Shown one piece after another: positions 1 to 9,457 of a stretch of 64,000 nucleotides of DNA. The stretch's first letter is position 1; each line of letters opens with the position of its first letter. The translations under genes and the position numbers were made by a program. Source of the DNA: Opitutaceae bacterium (GTDB lineage: Bacteria; Verrucomicrobiota; Verrucomicrobiia; Opitutales; Opitutaceae). Below the pieces are notes generated by a model. It saw only the letters and a program-made list of their open reading frames with translations. It did no database searches and had not been told where the DNA came from. The stretch spans positions 62,001 to 126,000 of the forward strand of contig JAUYAK010000099.1 of NCBI GenBank assembly GCA_030693515.1, read 5' to 3'.

Positions 1-682
1 TGGCCATGCGCTCTCCGTAATGTGGAGAGGCGAGGAGGCGGTCGACGAGATTGGCGAAGGCGGAGTGCGAATCGCGGATTGAATCGGATTCGAAGGCCGT
101 GATTTCGGCGGGCGTAGGCGGGAGGCCGGTGAGATCGAAGGTGACGCGGCGGATGAGACGGGCGCGGTCGGCTTCGCGAGCCGGAGCAAGTCCGGCGCGG
201 GCCAAGGCCGACGTGACGAATGCGTCGATGTGAGGACGCGGCGCTGCGTTTCCCAGCCCGATCGCGGGTGGTGCAGGTTTGCTGAGCGGAGCAAACGCCC
301 AGTGTGTGCCCCAACTTGCTCCTTCGTCGATCCAGCGCTTGAGCATATCCACTTGGGAGGGCGTCACGGTCTTGTGCGACTTCAGCGGCGGCATCCGCTC
401 CTCGGGATCGGCGGACGTGATCCGGGCGATAAGCTCGCTCTTCACGGCGTGGCCGGGAACAATCACATCGAGCGCGGAATCGCGCACATCGAGCCGCAGG
501 TCCGCCTTTCGCCGCGGGGCATCCGGGCCGTGGCAGGAAAAGCAATTGTCGGCCAAAACAGGAAGTATCTCGCGGCTGAAGTTGACCTTGCCTGGCATCT
601 CAGCCCCGATCTTGCTCCACGGTGAAGCCGCCAAGGCCAGCATCGCCAACGGCGCTGTTCCGAGCAATGAGCGTCGGCGCAT
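1..682 (-). CDS. PSCyt1/DUF1549 protein, 5' part (runs off the window)
   Basis: I translated this by hand because no stop codon lies inside the window. The product starts with a signal peptide-like stretch (MRRRSLLGTAPLAMLALAAS). A PSCyt1 module follows, with a c-type haem site CFSCH at residues 47-51 and the family's RMPP motif at 96-99. From about residue 150 the start of DUF1549 is visible (IRRVTFDLTGLPPTP). The family usually continues into DUF1549/DUF1553 for 700-1000 residues, so about two thirds are missing to the left. These are exported proteins common in Planctomycetota and Verrucomicrobiota, often near sulfatases. Their reaction is unknown. The ATG at 682 is the natural start because the arginine-rich n-region begins there. 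Confidence 0.85.
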   Translation of the reverse strand, partial: MRRRSLLGTAPLAMLALAASPWSKIGAEMPGKVNFSREILPVLADNCFSCHGPDAPRRKADLRLDVRDSALDVIVPGHAVKSELIARITSADPEERMPPLKSHKTVTPSQVDMLKRWIDEGASWGTHWAFAPLSKPAPPAIGLGNAAPRPHIDAFVTSALARAGLAPAREADRARLIRRVTFDLTGLPPTPAEITAFESDSIRDSHSAFANLVDRLLASPHYGERMA

Positions 683-823
683 AGATTGGTCAGAGTTTGG
701 AGCGGAACGAACGGATGATTTGGCCTGGCTTCGAGAGGCCGTGATCGCCCGAAAGAAACCCATCCGTGTGAAACGGAGTCGTGTTAAGACCGTCGAGGGA
801 GAGCAAATTGCAGCCGGGACGAT

Positions 824-859
824 CCGCCCACAGGTCAAGGATTGTGACGATGTGGGCGG
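824..859 (-). terminator. hairpin after the first TonB receptor gene
   Basis: CCGCCCACA (824-832) is perfectly complementary to TGTGGGCGG (851-859). An inner GTCA/TGAC pair lies in the loop. The hairpin begins 8 bases past the receptor stop codon on the minus strand. There is no U tract, so it may be only an mRNA 3'-end structure. The rest of 683-866 holds nothing else I recognise. Confidence 0.4.
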
Positions 860-866
860 AGGCGGA

Positions 867-3800
867 TCAGAGATCGAATGTCGCGCTCAGGATGAACTGC
901 CGCGGCGCGATGATGCGGTATTGGTAGATTTGGCCGGTCACCAGGGCGTTGATCGGCTGAAGCCGGCCGCCCTCATTGATGTTCCTCACGTTGAGTTGAA
1001 ACGCGGCGCCGATTTTTCTCTGCCACAGCCGGGTGCGGTAGGAAATCCCCGCATCCGCATAAGTGTGCCCTTTGTCATAGACCGAGCGCGTTACGTCATA
1101 AGTCCGGTAGATGCCGCCGGCATCCGGATCGCCGAGAAATCCAATCGAGGCCTTGCTCTCATAGCGAGCCGCCGCGGTCAGGGCGACGCCCCGCAGGATC
1201 GAGTGGTTGGTGATTCCAGAAAGGCGGAAGGTCGTGGCCAGATTCGCCCGGTAGCGACGGACTTGGGGACGCGCGAGGCCTTGCAAGGCTTGTGCCGTCT
1301 GGAGCGCACCGAGCACGGCCCGGTTGAATTGGGCGCGCTGGGTCTCGTTGACGGTATACATCCGGTCGAACCACAGTTGGCCGGTGCGCGGATCGACGAC
1401 CTTCTCCCAGAAGGGCAGCCGTTGCTGGACGTAGACGGATACATTGGGACCCATCCGCGTATTGATCGTCTGCTGTTCGGTGAAGTTGGCTGTCAGAGTC
1501 AGGGAATTCACCGGATTGAAATGTAGTTCAATCTCGTGCCCGCGGCCCAAGATGTCGTCCGTCTCGGTGCGGGCGATGGTGCGGAATTCATCGAGGTCGA
1601 TCGGGGCGATGCCCATGAGCGTGGTCAGTTGGGATTCGAGCTGCGCGGGCGTGATGCCGGGATTCGCGGCGGTGAGCCAGTCCGTCGCCTGCACCTGCAG
1701 GCCGTAGAAGACGCCGCCGGCATTGCCGAAGAAGTCGAGCGCCAAGGCGGCGGCCGCGATACTGCTCGAGGGACCGCCGCGCGAATTCAACGTCATGGTC
1801 TCGTATTTGTTCACCTTGAGGTAGAGTTTCCCGTCAAACAGGTTGAGCGAGAAACCGTAATCCTTCCCCTCACCCTTGGGATCCGGCACGAATTTCAGGA
1901 AGACATTCTGCGCCGGGGCCGCCGGCAGAAAGCTGTCGGATATGTTGTAGTGCATGTTGAGCCCCCGTGCGGCTTGGGCGAGGAACCGGGTAAGTCCGGT
2001 GCCCTCCGAAGCGGTCCTCTCGATGAAGCTCCAGCCGCGGAACGGTTTCGCGACCGCGCCCTTCTGGATCGCACTGCCTTCGCGGAGCTGCATGGGAACC
2101 GCCTGAAACTGGTTGAGGAAATCGTGATTGAAGCTGAACCCGCGATCTTTCAGCGCAGCGGCGACATTGCCGGGATTATACAACTTGGTGAAGTGCTGGT
2201 CCTCGCGTTTGCCGAGGGTGGTGACCAGGCGACCCTTCAGCAGATGACTCTGCAGGAGCCCTCCCTTCGTCTTTTGGATCACGCGCGACCCACTGTAATT
2301 CAGGGGCGCCAGGCCTAGGGTAATCGGATCGTTCTGGAAGACCCCGGTGATGGCATCGCCATAGTTGTAAGTGTAATTTCCATAGTTCACCGGGCCGGGT
2401 GCGTATTCGATGTTCTGCCCTCGGTTGTCGCCGACGTAAAAGAGGAGGAACTCGCGCACGGCCTGACCGCCTTGCTTGTTGGCGGTGGCGTTGGCGAACA
2501 TCCAAGGATTGGTGCTGATGATATCCTCGCGATATTGAAAGGTCTTCTGCTCCTTCGCCTTATATTCGCCGTAACCGACGAGGTTGTGTGCGCCCAGCCA
2601 CTTGCGCCAACCCTCGTCCCGGCTGAAATCGAGCTTGTAGGCGGCCTGCAGGCGGTAGGTGTCGTTGGTCAGCGGCATGTTTCGGATGCGCGGTTCGGCC
2701 TGGAACATAAAAGGCCGCAGAAAATAAGGGTTGGGGGCGCCGTTGAGCAGTCGCTCGTTGATATCGACCGAGAGCATTCCAGTCGTGCCCTGGGTCGCGC
2801 CGTCCGCCATGAGGTAACGGTTGTAGCGCTCCGAATCCTCCCGGAACCAGCCGAACTGCGCCGCCAGGGTCTGCCGCTGCGTCTCAAGGATAATCTGATC
2901 GAGCGTGATGCGCGAGGTCTCCGTCTTGTCCTCAAAACTATTCTGCGAATAGAGATTCAGCGATCGCCAATCGTAAATGCTGGGATCCGTTATCACCGTG
3001 GTGCGGCGCCCGATCAGCGGCTGCGTGTCCTGAAAAAGCGAGGTGGTCACGATGATTTTGCGCGTGGCCTGCAGCGCCCCGAACGGCGAGAGGCCGCCGG
3101 TCGCACCAAAATATTGGCCCCAATAGGCAATGCCACCGCGATCGACGTATTGCACGCCGTAGTTGGCGGTCGGCGCATACGTGTAACCGGGCGAAGTGGT
3201 GCGGGTGACGACCCCGTTGAGCTTGAGGGAGCTGGTGAGCGGGTCCCACGTTTGGGACCCGGCCTCGCGCCAGGCGGTGACGCCATCCTGCGGCGGAATG
3301 GAATTCGGCCGCGTGCCCTCGGCGTGGTAATACTGGTAGGACGCTCGGATCATCGTCTTCTTGAACGGCCGGAAAGACACCATGCCGTTGAATCGCTCGG
3401 TATCGACGCCGGACGGCTTGAGATCGAATCCGGTGTGCTCCTTCGCGCCGCTCACACGGATCGCCAGCCGGTCCTTCAGCAAGGCCCGATTCACGTCGAG
3501 CGAACTGCGCCAGCCCTCGAAGCTGTCGGCGCGGAAACTGACCGTCGAGCGGTTGCGCTGAAGGTTGGCCGTGGCGCCGATGATGTTGACGGTGCCAGAG
3601 GGGTTGCCCAGGCCAAAGATGCTCGCATTGGGCCCGCGGCTGATCTCAACGCCGTCCGAATCGATCGGGTCGAGCGGCACGCGATTGCTCGTTTCGAAGT
3701 TGCCGCTGGAAACGTTGGCCCGGCCGATGCCGCGGATGCGATTGGCATTGGCCGGATCGCCGGCGGTGGCGTCGGTGGTGTCGGCCCGCCCCGAGACTTC

Positions 3801-4253
3801 GCCGATCTCAGTATATTGGCCGGTGCCCTCCGTGTTACCCGAGTAGAGAAACACATCATTGATATCGAGCATCGCGAAGTCCGCCATCTGCTCCTTGGTG
3901 ATGACCGAGATCGAGGCGCCGAGATCCTCGAGCTGCGAATTCAGGCGCGTGCCGGACATGGTGTTTGTGGCCTGATAACCCTTGTTGTCGGCGACGACCT
4001 CGAAGGGCGACAGGGTGACGGGCGCGTCGCCTTCCGCGCTCGTGGCGACACCGGCGGCGGTGGACGCCTTTTTCTGATCCGCCTCCGCAGTGCGAAGTTC
4101 GTCGGCATCGAGCCGGCCGTTTTTGTTTTTGTCGTAGCGCGCGAGCGTCGCGGCGTCGGAAGTCGGCGTGGAGGCGACCTGCGCGACGAGGAGCGCAGGC
4201 AGCAGCAGAACACCGAGGGTGCAAACGAGGGGCAGACTGGGGCGGGTTTTCAT
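867..4253 (-). CDS. TonB-dependent receptor with N-terminal EF-hand
   Basis: This is an 1128-residue outer-membrane receptor. It has a signal peptide (1-25, ending LLLPALLVAQ), then a single EF-hand loop DKNKNGRLDADE at 41-52. The region VTLSPFEVVADNKGYQATN (79-97) is the TonB-box and plug-entry region usual in Verrucomicrobiota. The plug (about 107-230, with GPNASIFGLGNPSGTVN) and a long beta-barrel follow. The C-terminus ends in aromatic-rich strands (FILSATFDL), as needed for BAM recognition. Receptors of this class take up oligosaccharides or metal chelates using TonB/ExbBD energy. The neighbouring GH115-like gene suggests a glycan ligand. No SusD-type lipoprotein is encoded nearby. The EF-hand is unusual for a TonB receptor. 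Confidence 0.93.
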   Translation of the reverse strand: MKTRPSLPLVCTLGVLLLPALLVAQVASTPTSDAATLARYDKNKNGRLDADELRTAEADQKKASTAAGVATSAEGDAPVTLSPFEVVADNKGYQATNTMSGTRLNSQLEDLGASISVITKEQMADFAMLDINDVFLYSGNTEGTGQYTEIGEVSGRADTTDATAGDPANANRIRGIGRANVSSGNFETSNRVPLDPIDSDGVEISRGPNASIFGLGNPSGTVNIIGATANLQRNRSTVSFRADSFEGWRSSLDVNRALLKDRLAIRVSGAKEHTGFDLKPSGVDTERFNGMVSFRPFKKTMIRASYQYYHAEGTRPNSIPPQDGVTAWREAGSQTWDPLTSSLKLNGVVTRTTSPGYTYAPTANYGVQYVDRGGIAYWGQYFGATGGLSPFGALQATRKIIVTTSLFQDTQPLIGRRTTVITDPSIYDWRSLNLYSQNSFEDKTETSRITLDQIILETQRQTLAAQFGWFREDSERYNRYLMADGATQGTTGMLSVDINERLLNGAPNPYFLRPFMFQAEPRIRNMPLTNDTYRLQAAYKLDFSRDEGWRKWLGAHNLVGYGEYKAKEQKTFQYREDIISTNPWMFANATANKQGGQAVREFLLFYVGDNRGQNIEYAPGPVNYGNYTYNYGDAITGVFQNDPITLGLAPLNYSGSRVIQKTKGGLLQSHLLKGRLVTTLGKREDQHFTKLYNPGNVAAALKDRGFSFNHDFLNQFQAVPMQLREGSAIQKGAVAKPFRGWSFIERTASEGTGLTRFLAQAARGLNMHYNISDSFLPAAPAQNVFLKFVPDPKGEGKDYGFSLNLFDGKLYLKVNKYETMTLNSRGGPSSSIAAAALALDFFGNAGGVFYGLQVQATDWLTAANPGITPAQLESQLTTLMGIAPIDLDEFRTIARTETDDILGRGHEIELHFNPVNSLTLTANFTEQQTINTRMGPNVSVYVQQRLPFWEKVVDPRTGQLWFDRMYTVNETQRAQFNRAVLGALQTAQALQGLARPQVRRYRANLATTFRLSGITNHSILRGVALTAAARYESKASIGFLGDPDAGGIYRTYDVTRSVYDKGHTYADAGISYRTRLWQRKIGAAFQLNVRNINEGGRLQPINALVTGQIYQYRIIAPRQFILSATFDL

Positions 4254-4368
4254 GGGCTTGACGGGTTATCGCTTGGTCGGTCGGAAAAAGATTTGAGAGC
4301 GAGCCGCGGTTCGACCGCAGTCGGGTGAGCACCGAAACCCAGCCGGGCGCGGGTCTCCGATGTCGTCG

Positions 4369-6447
4369 TCATCGTGAGATCTCCCGCTGCAGCTTTTCCC
4401 GCAGCCCCGCAAAACCGAAGACCCGATCGCCCTCATACCACTGTGCAAACGGATCGGACCGCGTGGAATCGAGCGCCTGCCGGGCTGTATCCAGAAACCC
4501 AATCGCCGCCTCCAGCCGGAGACGCCGCTCGTCACGCCTCGGGTGGGCCAGGTAAGCGAGCGTGGTCTCGTGGAGCATGGCATTGAGGTGAACCATGACC
4601 CGGGCGCGCATCCGCAGATTGTCGTCAAATAACGCGCGGCCCGCCGGGGCGATGCGTGGCAGGAGCGCGTCCGCCCCCTCGACGACGGCGGAGAATTTCC
4701 GCCCCGATTCCGCCGTGCCGCGGAGCAGCGCGGCGACCTGATCGGCGTCGCCGGACTGCGGCACGACGCGAAAGTAGCCGCCGCCCGTGTCGGGCCGGTC
4801 GAGCGGATGACCGTCGAGCGGATTGGGCCGATTGATGTCGCCCGCCATATCCTTGACCAGCATCTCGACCGCGCGCGCGTAGCGCATGTCCTGGAAAAGA
4901 TATTGCCGCGCGAAACCGGGGATGTCGGCCGGCTTCTGCGTCCAATAGGCCTGATAGTAGTCGCGATAAAGCGCCGCGGACTCGCCGGCCGGCTCGGTGC
5001 CGAAGTAGCGGGCGCAAAAGCGTTGGAGAAATTCGTCGGCGGCGAATTCCTTGAACCGCCACATCATGTCGGCGTTGGCCGCGAGTTCGGCGAGGTGTTC
5101 GCGGATGTTGCCGGCATTCACGACGGTGAACGCGAGCGGCCGGCCCCCGGTGCCATCGACGATGCGATAGTTCGCGGCCATCTTCCACGGCCCCTCCGCG
5201 GCGGCGAGGTGTGAGCCGCTCGAGGTGAACTGAAAGTTGAGATAGTAACCGATCAACCGATCGGGCGGCGCCTTGAAACTCCGCACGTCCTCCGCCGGGA
5301 AATGATCGCGCCGCGCCGCGACGAAATTCCAGATGAGCGTCGGCTCCGCGGGCGGACGCAGCAGGCCGGCGGCAAACATCGTCGAACCTTCGTTGTAGAG
5401 CGTCGTCCGCATGTCCGGCGCGGGATCGCCGGTGACTTCCTTCACGATCGCCACCTGCGTGCGAAGCATGTCGCTGATGATCTGCGCGCGCGCCGCGGTG
5501 TCGCCGGGCGCATCCTTGAATGTCTGCCAGAACGGAATGTCACCCGCCCCACGAAACACGGTCGTCCACACCTGCTCGAAACCCGCGCGCTGCCCCGTCT
5601 CGGCGTGGTAACGCCAGAACGCCGCCAGGTTCGCCGGCTCGCGCACGCTCAGCGGCGGCGGCTCGCGCCCCTCGCGCCGCCAGAACGCGGCCCAGTTGCC
5701 GAGGCTCGAGCCGAGCGGCGACGTGTGATGGTGCGTGATGACGAGTCCGCGGGCGTGCGCTCCGGCGGCATCGCGATTCGCGGCGAAGCGCGGCGCACCG
5801 GCGCGCAAATCGGCGACGGAGCCGATTTCGTAGGTGTTGTATTTCAACCGCAGCACCGTCTCGTAAACCGCGTGGTCGTGCGCCGGCGAACGCTCGCGCC
5901 ACGGGGTGAGAAAGTCGGTGTCGTTATTGAACCACGCCCGCCAGCGCACGTAGGCCGGCGGAAAAATCCGCTCGGTGCCAGACGACACTTCGATCGCATC
6001 GCGGCGCACCGGACTCCAGCCGGCCCAGAACCACAGCGGCGGCACGCCGAGAAACTCGTCCGCAAACGAATAGAGGGCGTAGATCGTCCCGCGCGGATCC
6101 GCGCCCTCGAGCACGACGTGCGACGCGCCGCCGAAGTCGCGCACGTGAATCCCGTGCGCCTCACGTCCGGCGATTTTGGCGTGATGGAGACCCGCCGGTC
6201 CGCCGGCCGCGCCGAGCACGACAATCGCGCTGCGACCGCGGAGCGCCGCCGGATCCTCGACGATCGGCGACGGTGCGCCGAAGACCTTCTGCAAATCGCG
6301 CCGCAGATCCTCGACGGCGAGCCGGACGGATGCGGGCGTGCCGGCGGGCACGAGCACCGGCACGCCGGGAGCGAGGCGCACGGCGGCCGACGCGAAGGCG
6401 ACGGGCCCGAGCAGCGCCATGAGCACGATGCGATAGAGGATGGGCAT
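4369..6447 (-). CDS. GH115-like glycoside hydrolase
   Basis: This is an exported protein of about 692 residues. I chose the ATG at 6447 because it places a clean signal peptide at the N-terminus (MPILYRIVLMALLGPVAFAS); an upstream in-frame ATG at 6495 would bury it. An N-terminal alpha/beta domain (VEDLRRDLQKVFG) precedes RGTIYALYSFADEFLGV. The central TIM-barrel region contains TVLRLKYNTYEIG and NIREHLAELAANADMMW, and matches the layout of GH115 alpha-glucuronidases, which remove (4-O-methyl)glucuronate from xylan. It is divergent: the family's FLNDE region reads FNNDT, and there is no large C-terminal domain. It sits between two TonB receptors. Glucuronoxylan trimming is a reasonable but unproven role. 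Confidence 0.65.
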   Translation of the reverse strand: MPILYRIVLMALLGPVAFASAAVRLAPGVPVLVPAGTPASVRLAVEDLRRDLQKVFGAPSPIVEDPAALRGRSAIVVLGAAGGPAGLHHAKIAGREAHGIHVRDFGGASHVVLEGADPRGTIYALYSFADEFLGVPPLWFWAGWSPVRRDAIEVSSGTERIFPPAYVRWRAWFNNDTDFLTPWRERSPAHDHAVYETVLRLKYNTYEIGSVADLRAGAPRFAANRDAAGAHARGLVITHHHTSPLGSSLGNWAAFWRREGREPPPLSVREPANLAAFWRYHAETGQRAGFEQVWTTVFRGAGDIPFWQTFKDAPGDTAARAQIISDMLRTQVAIVKEVTGDPAPDMRTTLYNEGSTMFAAGLLRPPAEPTLIWNFVAARRDHFPAEDVRSFKAPPDRLIGYYLNFQFTSSGSHLAAAEGPWKMAANYRIVDGTGGRPLAFTVVNAGNIREHLAELAANADMMWRFKEFAADEFLQRFCARYFGTEPAGESAALYRDYYQAYWTQKPADIPGFARQYLFQDMRYARAVEMLVKDMAGDINRPNPLDGHPLDRPDTGGGYFRVVPQSGDADQVAALLRGTAESGRKFSAVVEGADALLPRIAPAGRALFDDNLRMRARVMVHLNAMLHETTLAYLAHPRRDERRLRLEAAIGFLDTARQALDSTRSDPFAQWYEGDRVFGFAGLREKLQREISR

Positions 6448-6525
6448 ATGTGGAGTGCGCCAGGTGCGGTGTCTGCACGGCGAGAGCGCTGTCACCTCAC
6501 GGTGCGCGAGCGCTCCCGGCGGAAT

Positions 6526-9405
6526 TCAGAACGTGAGATTCGCGGAGAGGCGCCAAGAGGTTGGCGTTTGCGGCGCGAGGCGGTTGAAGACCACGACGGC
6601 GGCGTTGGGATCGGCGGGCCGCGTTTGCAGCGGATCGGTCTGGTTGAGGATGTTGTAAACGTTCAACTGCAGATCGAGGTTCTTGAGAAAATCGAGACGC
6701 GGCACGCGCGCGAACCGGTAGCCGAGCCAGGCATCAACCCGCGTGAAAGAGTTGCCGTGGATCACCGTGCCCCGCGTGGTCGCCGCGGTCACCTGCTTGC
6801 TCTGATGGGCGACGGTGCCGCCAACGCGGAAGCCCTTCAGGAAGCCGTCCCGGAACGAGTAGTTCGTCACCACGCTGGCCTTTTCCCGACGGTTGCCGGC
6901 GGTGCCGACGCCATCGACCGACTGATTGATCGCGTGGGCGAGTTCCCAGCGGGAAATCTCCGCGGCCAGCGTCGTGTTGACCGCGGTGATCAGGAGATTC
7001 TGATCGAATCTCTTGAAGAACGCGATTTCCGAGGCCGCCCACGCCTTGATCTCCGGCGCAATGTTCGACGACACCGGATCGCTGATCGAGTAGTTGGCCT
7101 GCAGCCGCCAGTTTTTCGTGGGATTCGCAGTGACAGAGAATTCGTAGCCGGTGGAAGCCACGTCGAATTGATAACCACCGCTGGAGATCCGGCGTCGCTC
7201 GCGTTCGGCCGAAGTGATCAATCCGTTGGTCACCAACTGGCCGAGGACCCGATCGGAAAGCACGGTGGGATTGTCGACGGTGCCACCGTAGACGAAGCCC
7301 TGCGCGCCGGCGCGCGTCGTGCTGAATTTGGTGGCGCGGACATAGATTCTTCCGTCGAGCAGATTGAGATCGATCCCGTAGTCCTCGCCCTCGCCTTTCG
7401 GGCTGTCGCCCACCCGGCTGGTGGCGCCGACCGGATAACCGGCGGAGTCGAAGCGCGGCAACAGGCGCACGACGGTATTGGCCAGCTCGAGCGAGTTCGA
7501 CTGGTTGTAGCGCAATGAAAGCCACGGCAACACATGATACACCGCGCCGAAAGTCTTGGTCTTCGCCTCGAGCGTGCGGTGCGTCTGTTTGCTGTCGTCG
7601 CGATCGATGATGAAATCGAGATTCACCGGATCCTGCACGTTGCGCGGGCCCTCGTGCAGATAGAGCGTGTCGAGCCGGTAGCCACCGGCGAGGACCAGCT
7701 TCCGCTTGAAGTAGTAGGCCTGGCCGGCGAACAGATAACTGTCCTGCTCCGTGGGATCGTCGAAGCTCCCCCCGCCCGACGGCGTCATCCGCGTGTTCAG
7801 CCGGCGGCCCGTGGCGCTGCTCGGATCCACCATCCCGCTGATCAGACCACTCGCGGCGGTGGGATGCTGGGGGCTGGCGTAATAAGTCTTCTGATCGCCG
7901 AGCGTGACGTAGTGCCGCCGCAGGACGCGGTTGCCCGAGCCGTTGGGATTGGCCGCGAATGCGCCACGGTTGCTGTTCGCCGGATCCACCCACGCTTCGT
8001 TGTAAGCCTGGTTCAGAAACTGCCGCTCCTCCCGCTCGGCCAGGCCAGCGACGCGGTATTCGCCCCACTTACCGAAATCGAATTCCTGCGAGGCCGTGAA
8101 ACGAAGATTGTCCAGGCTCTCCGCGCGAACGCGATTCGTCCAATACGTTTCAAAGTAGAGTTCGCCCGCGTGAGGATTGGGCGTCACCCCATCCCGCAGG
8201 AACTGGTTGGGATCGCCCTTCATCCCGGTCGGATTGCTGGCCTGCCAGGTGTCGAAATCGTAGCGCTGGTGATTGAAGGCGAGTTGGAGAAACGTGTTCT
8301 TCCCGAGCTTCTGATCGACCGAGACGGTGTAGGTGTCGAACTTGGACGCCTGCGACTGGCTGGGCCCGCCCAGCGTCGCCCGATAGCGATTGTTGTCCAC
8401 GATGGCGGGACGGTCGATGATCAAACCCGAGCTGCTCGCCTGGGAGATGCCCTGGCTGCGCGCGTCGAAATTCACGAGGCCGCCCCGGCCGTCGTCCACG
8501 AGGTTGAGGCTCAGGTTGGTCGCAGTGTTGTTGCGCGCGACACCCGTCGCCGTGCTCGTCGTGGTGACCAGCGGCCGGCCCGCGTCGAACCACCGGAGCA
8601 CGTTGTCGCCGATCTCGGTGTTGTCGGCGGCGACCTTAAAGGTCCGGCCCTTCTCGTATTCGGCGCGGATGACCGTGTTCGGGAGGACATCATACTTCAC
8701 GGCGAGATGGCCGCGGGTGTCCTCGTTGGACGTGTAGTATTGGAAGGCGTTCGCCCGATCGACGACTGCGTTGACGCGCACGCCGAGCTTTCCGTTGAGG
8801 GAGGACTGGTTCAGATCGAGGGAGGCGCGGCGCAGATCGTAGCCGCCATACACGAGCTGCGCGCCGCGGAAACTCCGGCCGGTCTGGGCCTGCTTGGTCG
8901 TGGTGTTGAGCAGGCCGCCGGCCGAAGCGATGCCGAACAGGATCGAGTTCGGCCCGCGGGCCTCTTCGATGCGTTCGACGTTGAAGGTGTTCGTCGGGAG
9001 CTTCCACCGAAAGTAGTTACGGGCGACGGAAGCGGCCTGGCCACGAATCACAAACGTCCGGAAGAACTCGAACGCGGCGTTACCGTCGGGCAGCTCCATC
9101 TCCACGTTGTTGCCGAAGCGGATGGCCTCGGTGAGATCCATCGCCCCCACATCCTTGATGAACTCCGCGGTCATGATCGAGAGCGAGGCCGGCGTGTCCT
9201 TGAGCGAGGTGTTCATGCGACTGCCCGCGAGAGTGTTCGCCGCCTGGTAGCCGACGTCCTTGTCCGACGTGACGGTGAACGGCGTGAGCTGGACCGTTTC
9301 GTCGGTCGCGGCTGACGCCGCCGATGCCGTCTGCGCCAGAGTCGCGACCCGCAGGAGCAGGACGGCGGCGAGGCTGCCGATAGAAAGTCGGAACTGGGAT
9401 TTCAT
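6526..9405 (-). CDS. TonB-dependent receptor
   Basis: This is a 959-residue receptor from the ATG at 9405. The open frame reaches 9687, but the extra residues are arginine/serine-rich shadow sequence and only the 9405 start gives a signal peptide (MKSQFRLSIGSLAAVLLLRV). VQLTPFTVTSDKDVGYQAAN (38-57) marks the TonB-box region. The plug contains RMNTSLKDTPASLSIMT and RGPNSILFGIASAGG, and the barrel runs to the terminal phenylalanine (WRLSANLTF). Unlike the receptor at 867 it has no EF-hand. It lies upstream of the GH115-like gene on the same strand with a gap of 78 bases, so the two are probably co-transcribed. Confidence 0.93.
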   Translation of the reverse strand: MKSQFRLSIGSLAAVLLLRVATLAQTASAASAATDETVQLTPFTVTSDKDVGYQAANTLAGSRMNTSLKDTPASLSIMTAEFIKDVGAMDLTEAIRFGNNVEMELPDGNAAFEFFRTFVIRGQAASVARNYFRWKLPTNTFNVERIEEARGPNSILFGIASAGGLLNTTTKQAQTGRSFRGAQLVYGGYDLRRASLDLNQSSLNGKLGVRVNAVVDRANAFQYYTSNEDTRGHLAVKYDVLPNTVIRAEYEKGRTFKVAADNTEIGDNVLRWFDAGRPLVTTTSTATGVARNNTATNLSLNLVDDGRGGLVNFDARSQGISQASSSGLIIDRPAIVDNNRYRATLGGPSQSQASKFDTYTVSVDQKLGKNTFLQLAFNHQRYDFDTWQASNPTGMKGDPNQFLRDGVTPNPHAGELYFETYWTNRVRAESLDNLRFTASQEFDFGKWGEYRVAGLAEREERQFLNQAYNEAWVDPANSNRGAFAANPNGSGNRVLRRHYVTLGDQKTYYASPQHPTAASGLISGMVDPSSATGRRLNTRMTPSGGGSFDDPTEQDSYLFAGQAYYFKRKLVLAGGYRLDTLYLHEGPRNVQDPVNLDFIIDRDDSKQTHRTLEAKTKTFGAVYHVLPWLSLRYNQSNSLELANTVVRLLPRFDSAGYPVGATSRVGDSPKGEGEDYGIDLNLLDGRIYVRATKFSTTRAGAQGFVYGGTVDNPTVLSDRVLGQLVTNGLITSAERERRRISSGGYQFDVASTGYEFSVTANPTKNWRLQANYSISDPVSSNIAPEIKAWAASEIAFFKRFDQNLLITAVNTTLAAEISRWELAHAINQSVDGVGTAGNRREKASVVTNYSFRDGFLKGFRVGGTVAHQSKQVTAATTRGTVIHGNSFTRVDAWLGYRFARVPRLDFLKNLDLQLNVYNILNQTDPLQTRPADPNAAVVVFNRLAPQTPTSWRLSANLTF

Positions 9406-9457
9406 GGGGTGATGGGTCAGGGGCCGGGGGAAATCCCGGAAGCACAGAAGGGATGAA

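Noticed and set aside
4259-4272. TTGACGGGTTATCG next to the first TonB receptor start as a seventh operator
   Set aside because: It departs from the shared core after ACGGGT (TTA instead of (A/C)AA) and lies in the ribosome-binding region; too weak to include.
2472-4328. Long plus-strand open frame (618 codons) over the first TonB receptor
   Set aside because: It is an antisense shadow typical of high-GC genes: arginine/alanine/glycine-rich with no domain, whereas the minus-strand frame is a clear receptor.
5302-7518. Plus-strand open frame of 738 codons over the GH115-like and TonB genes
   Set aside because: Low-complexity Arg/Ala/Glu-rich translation spanning two real genes and the gap between them; no signal or motif.
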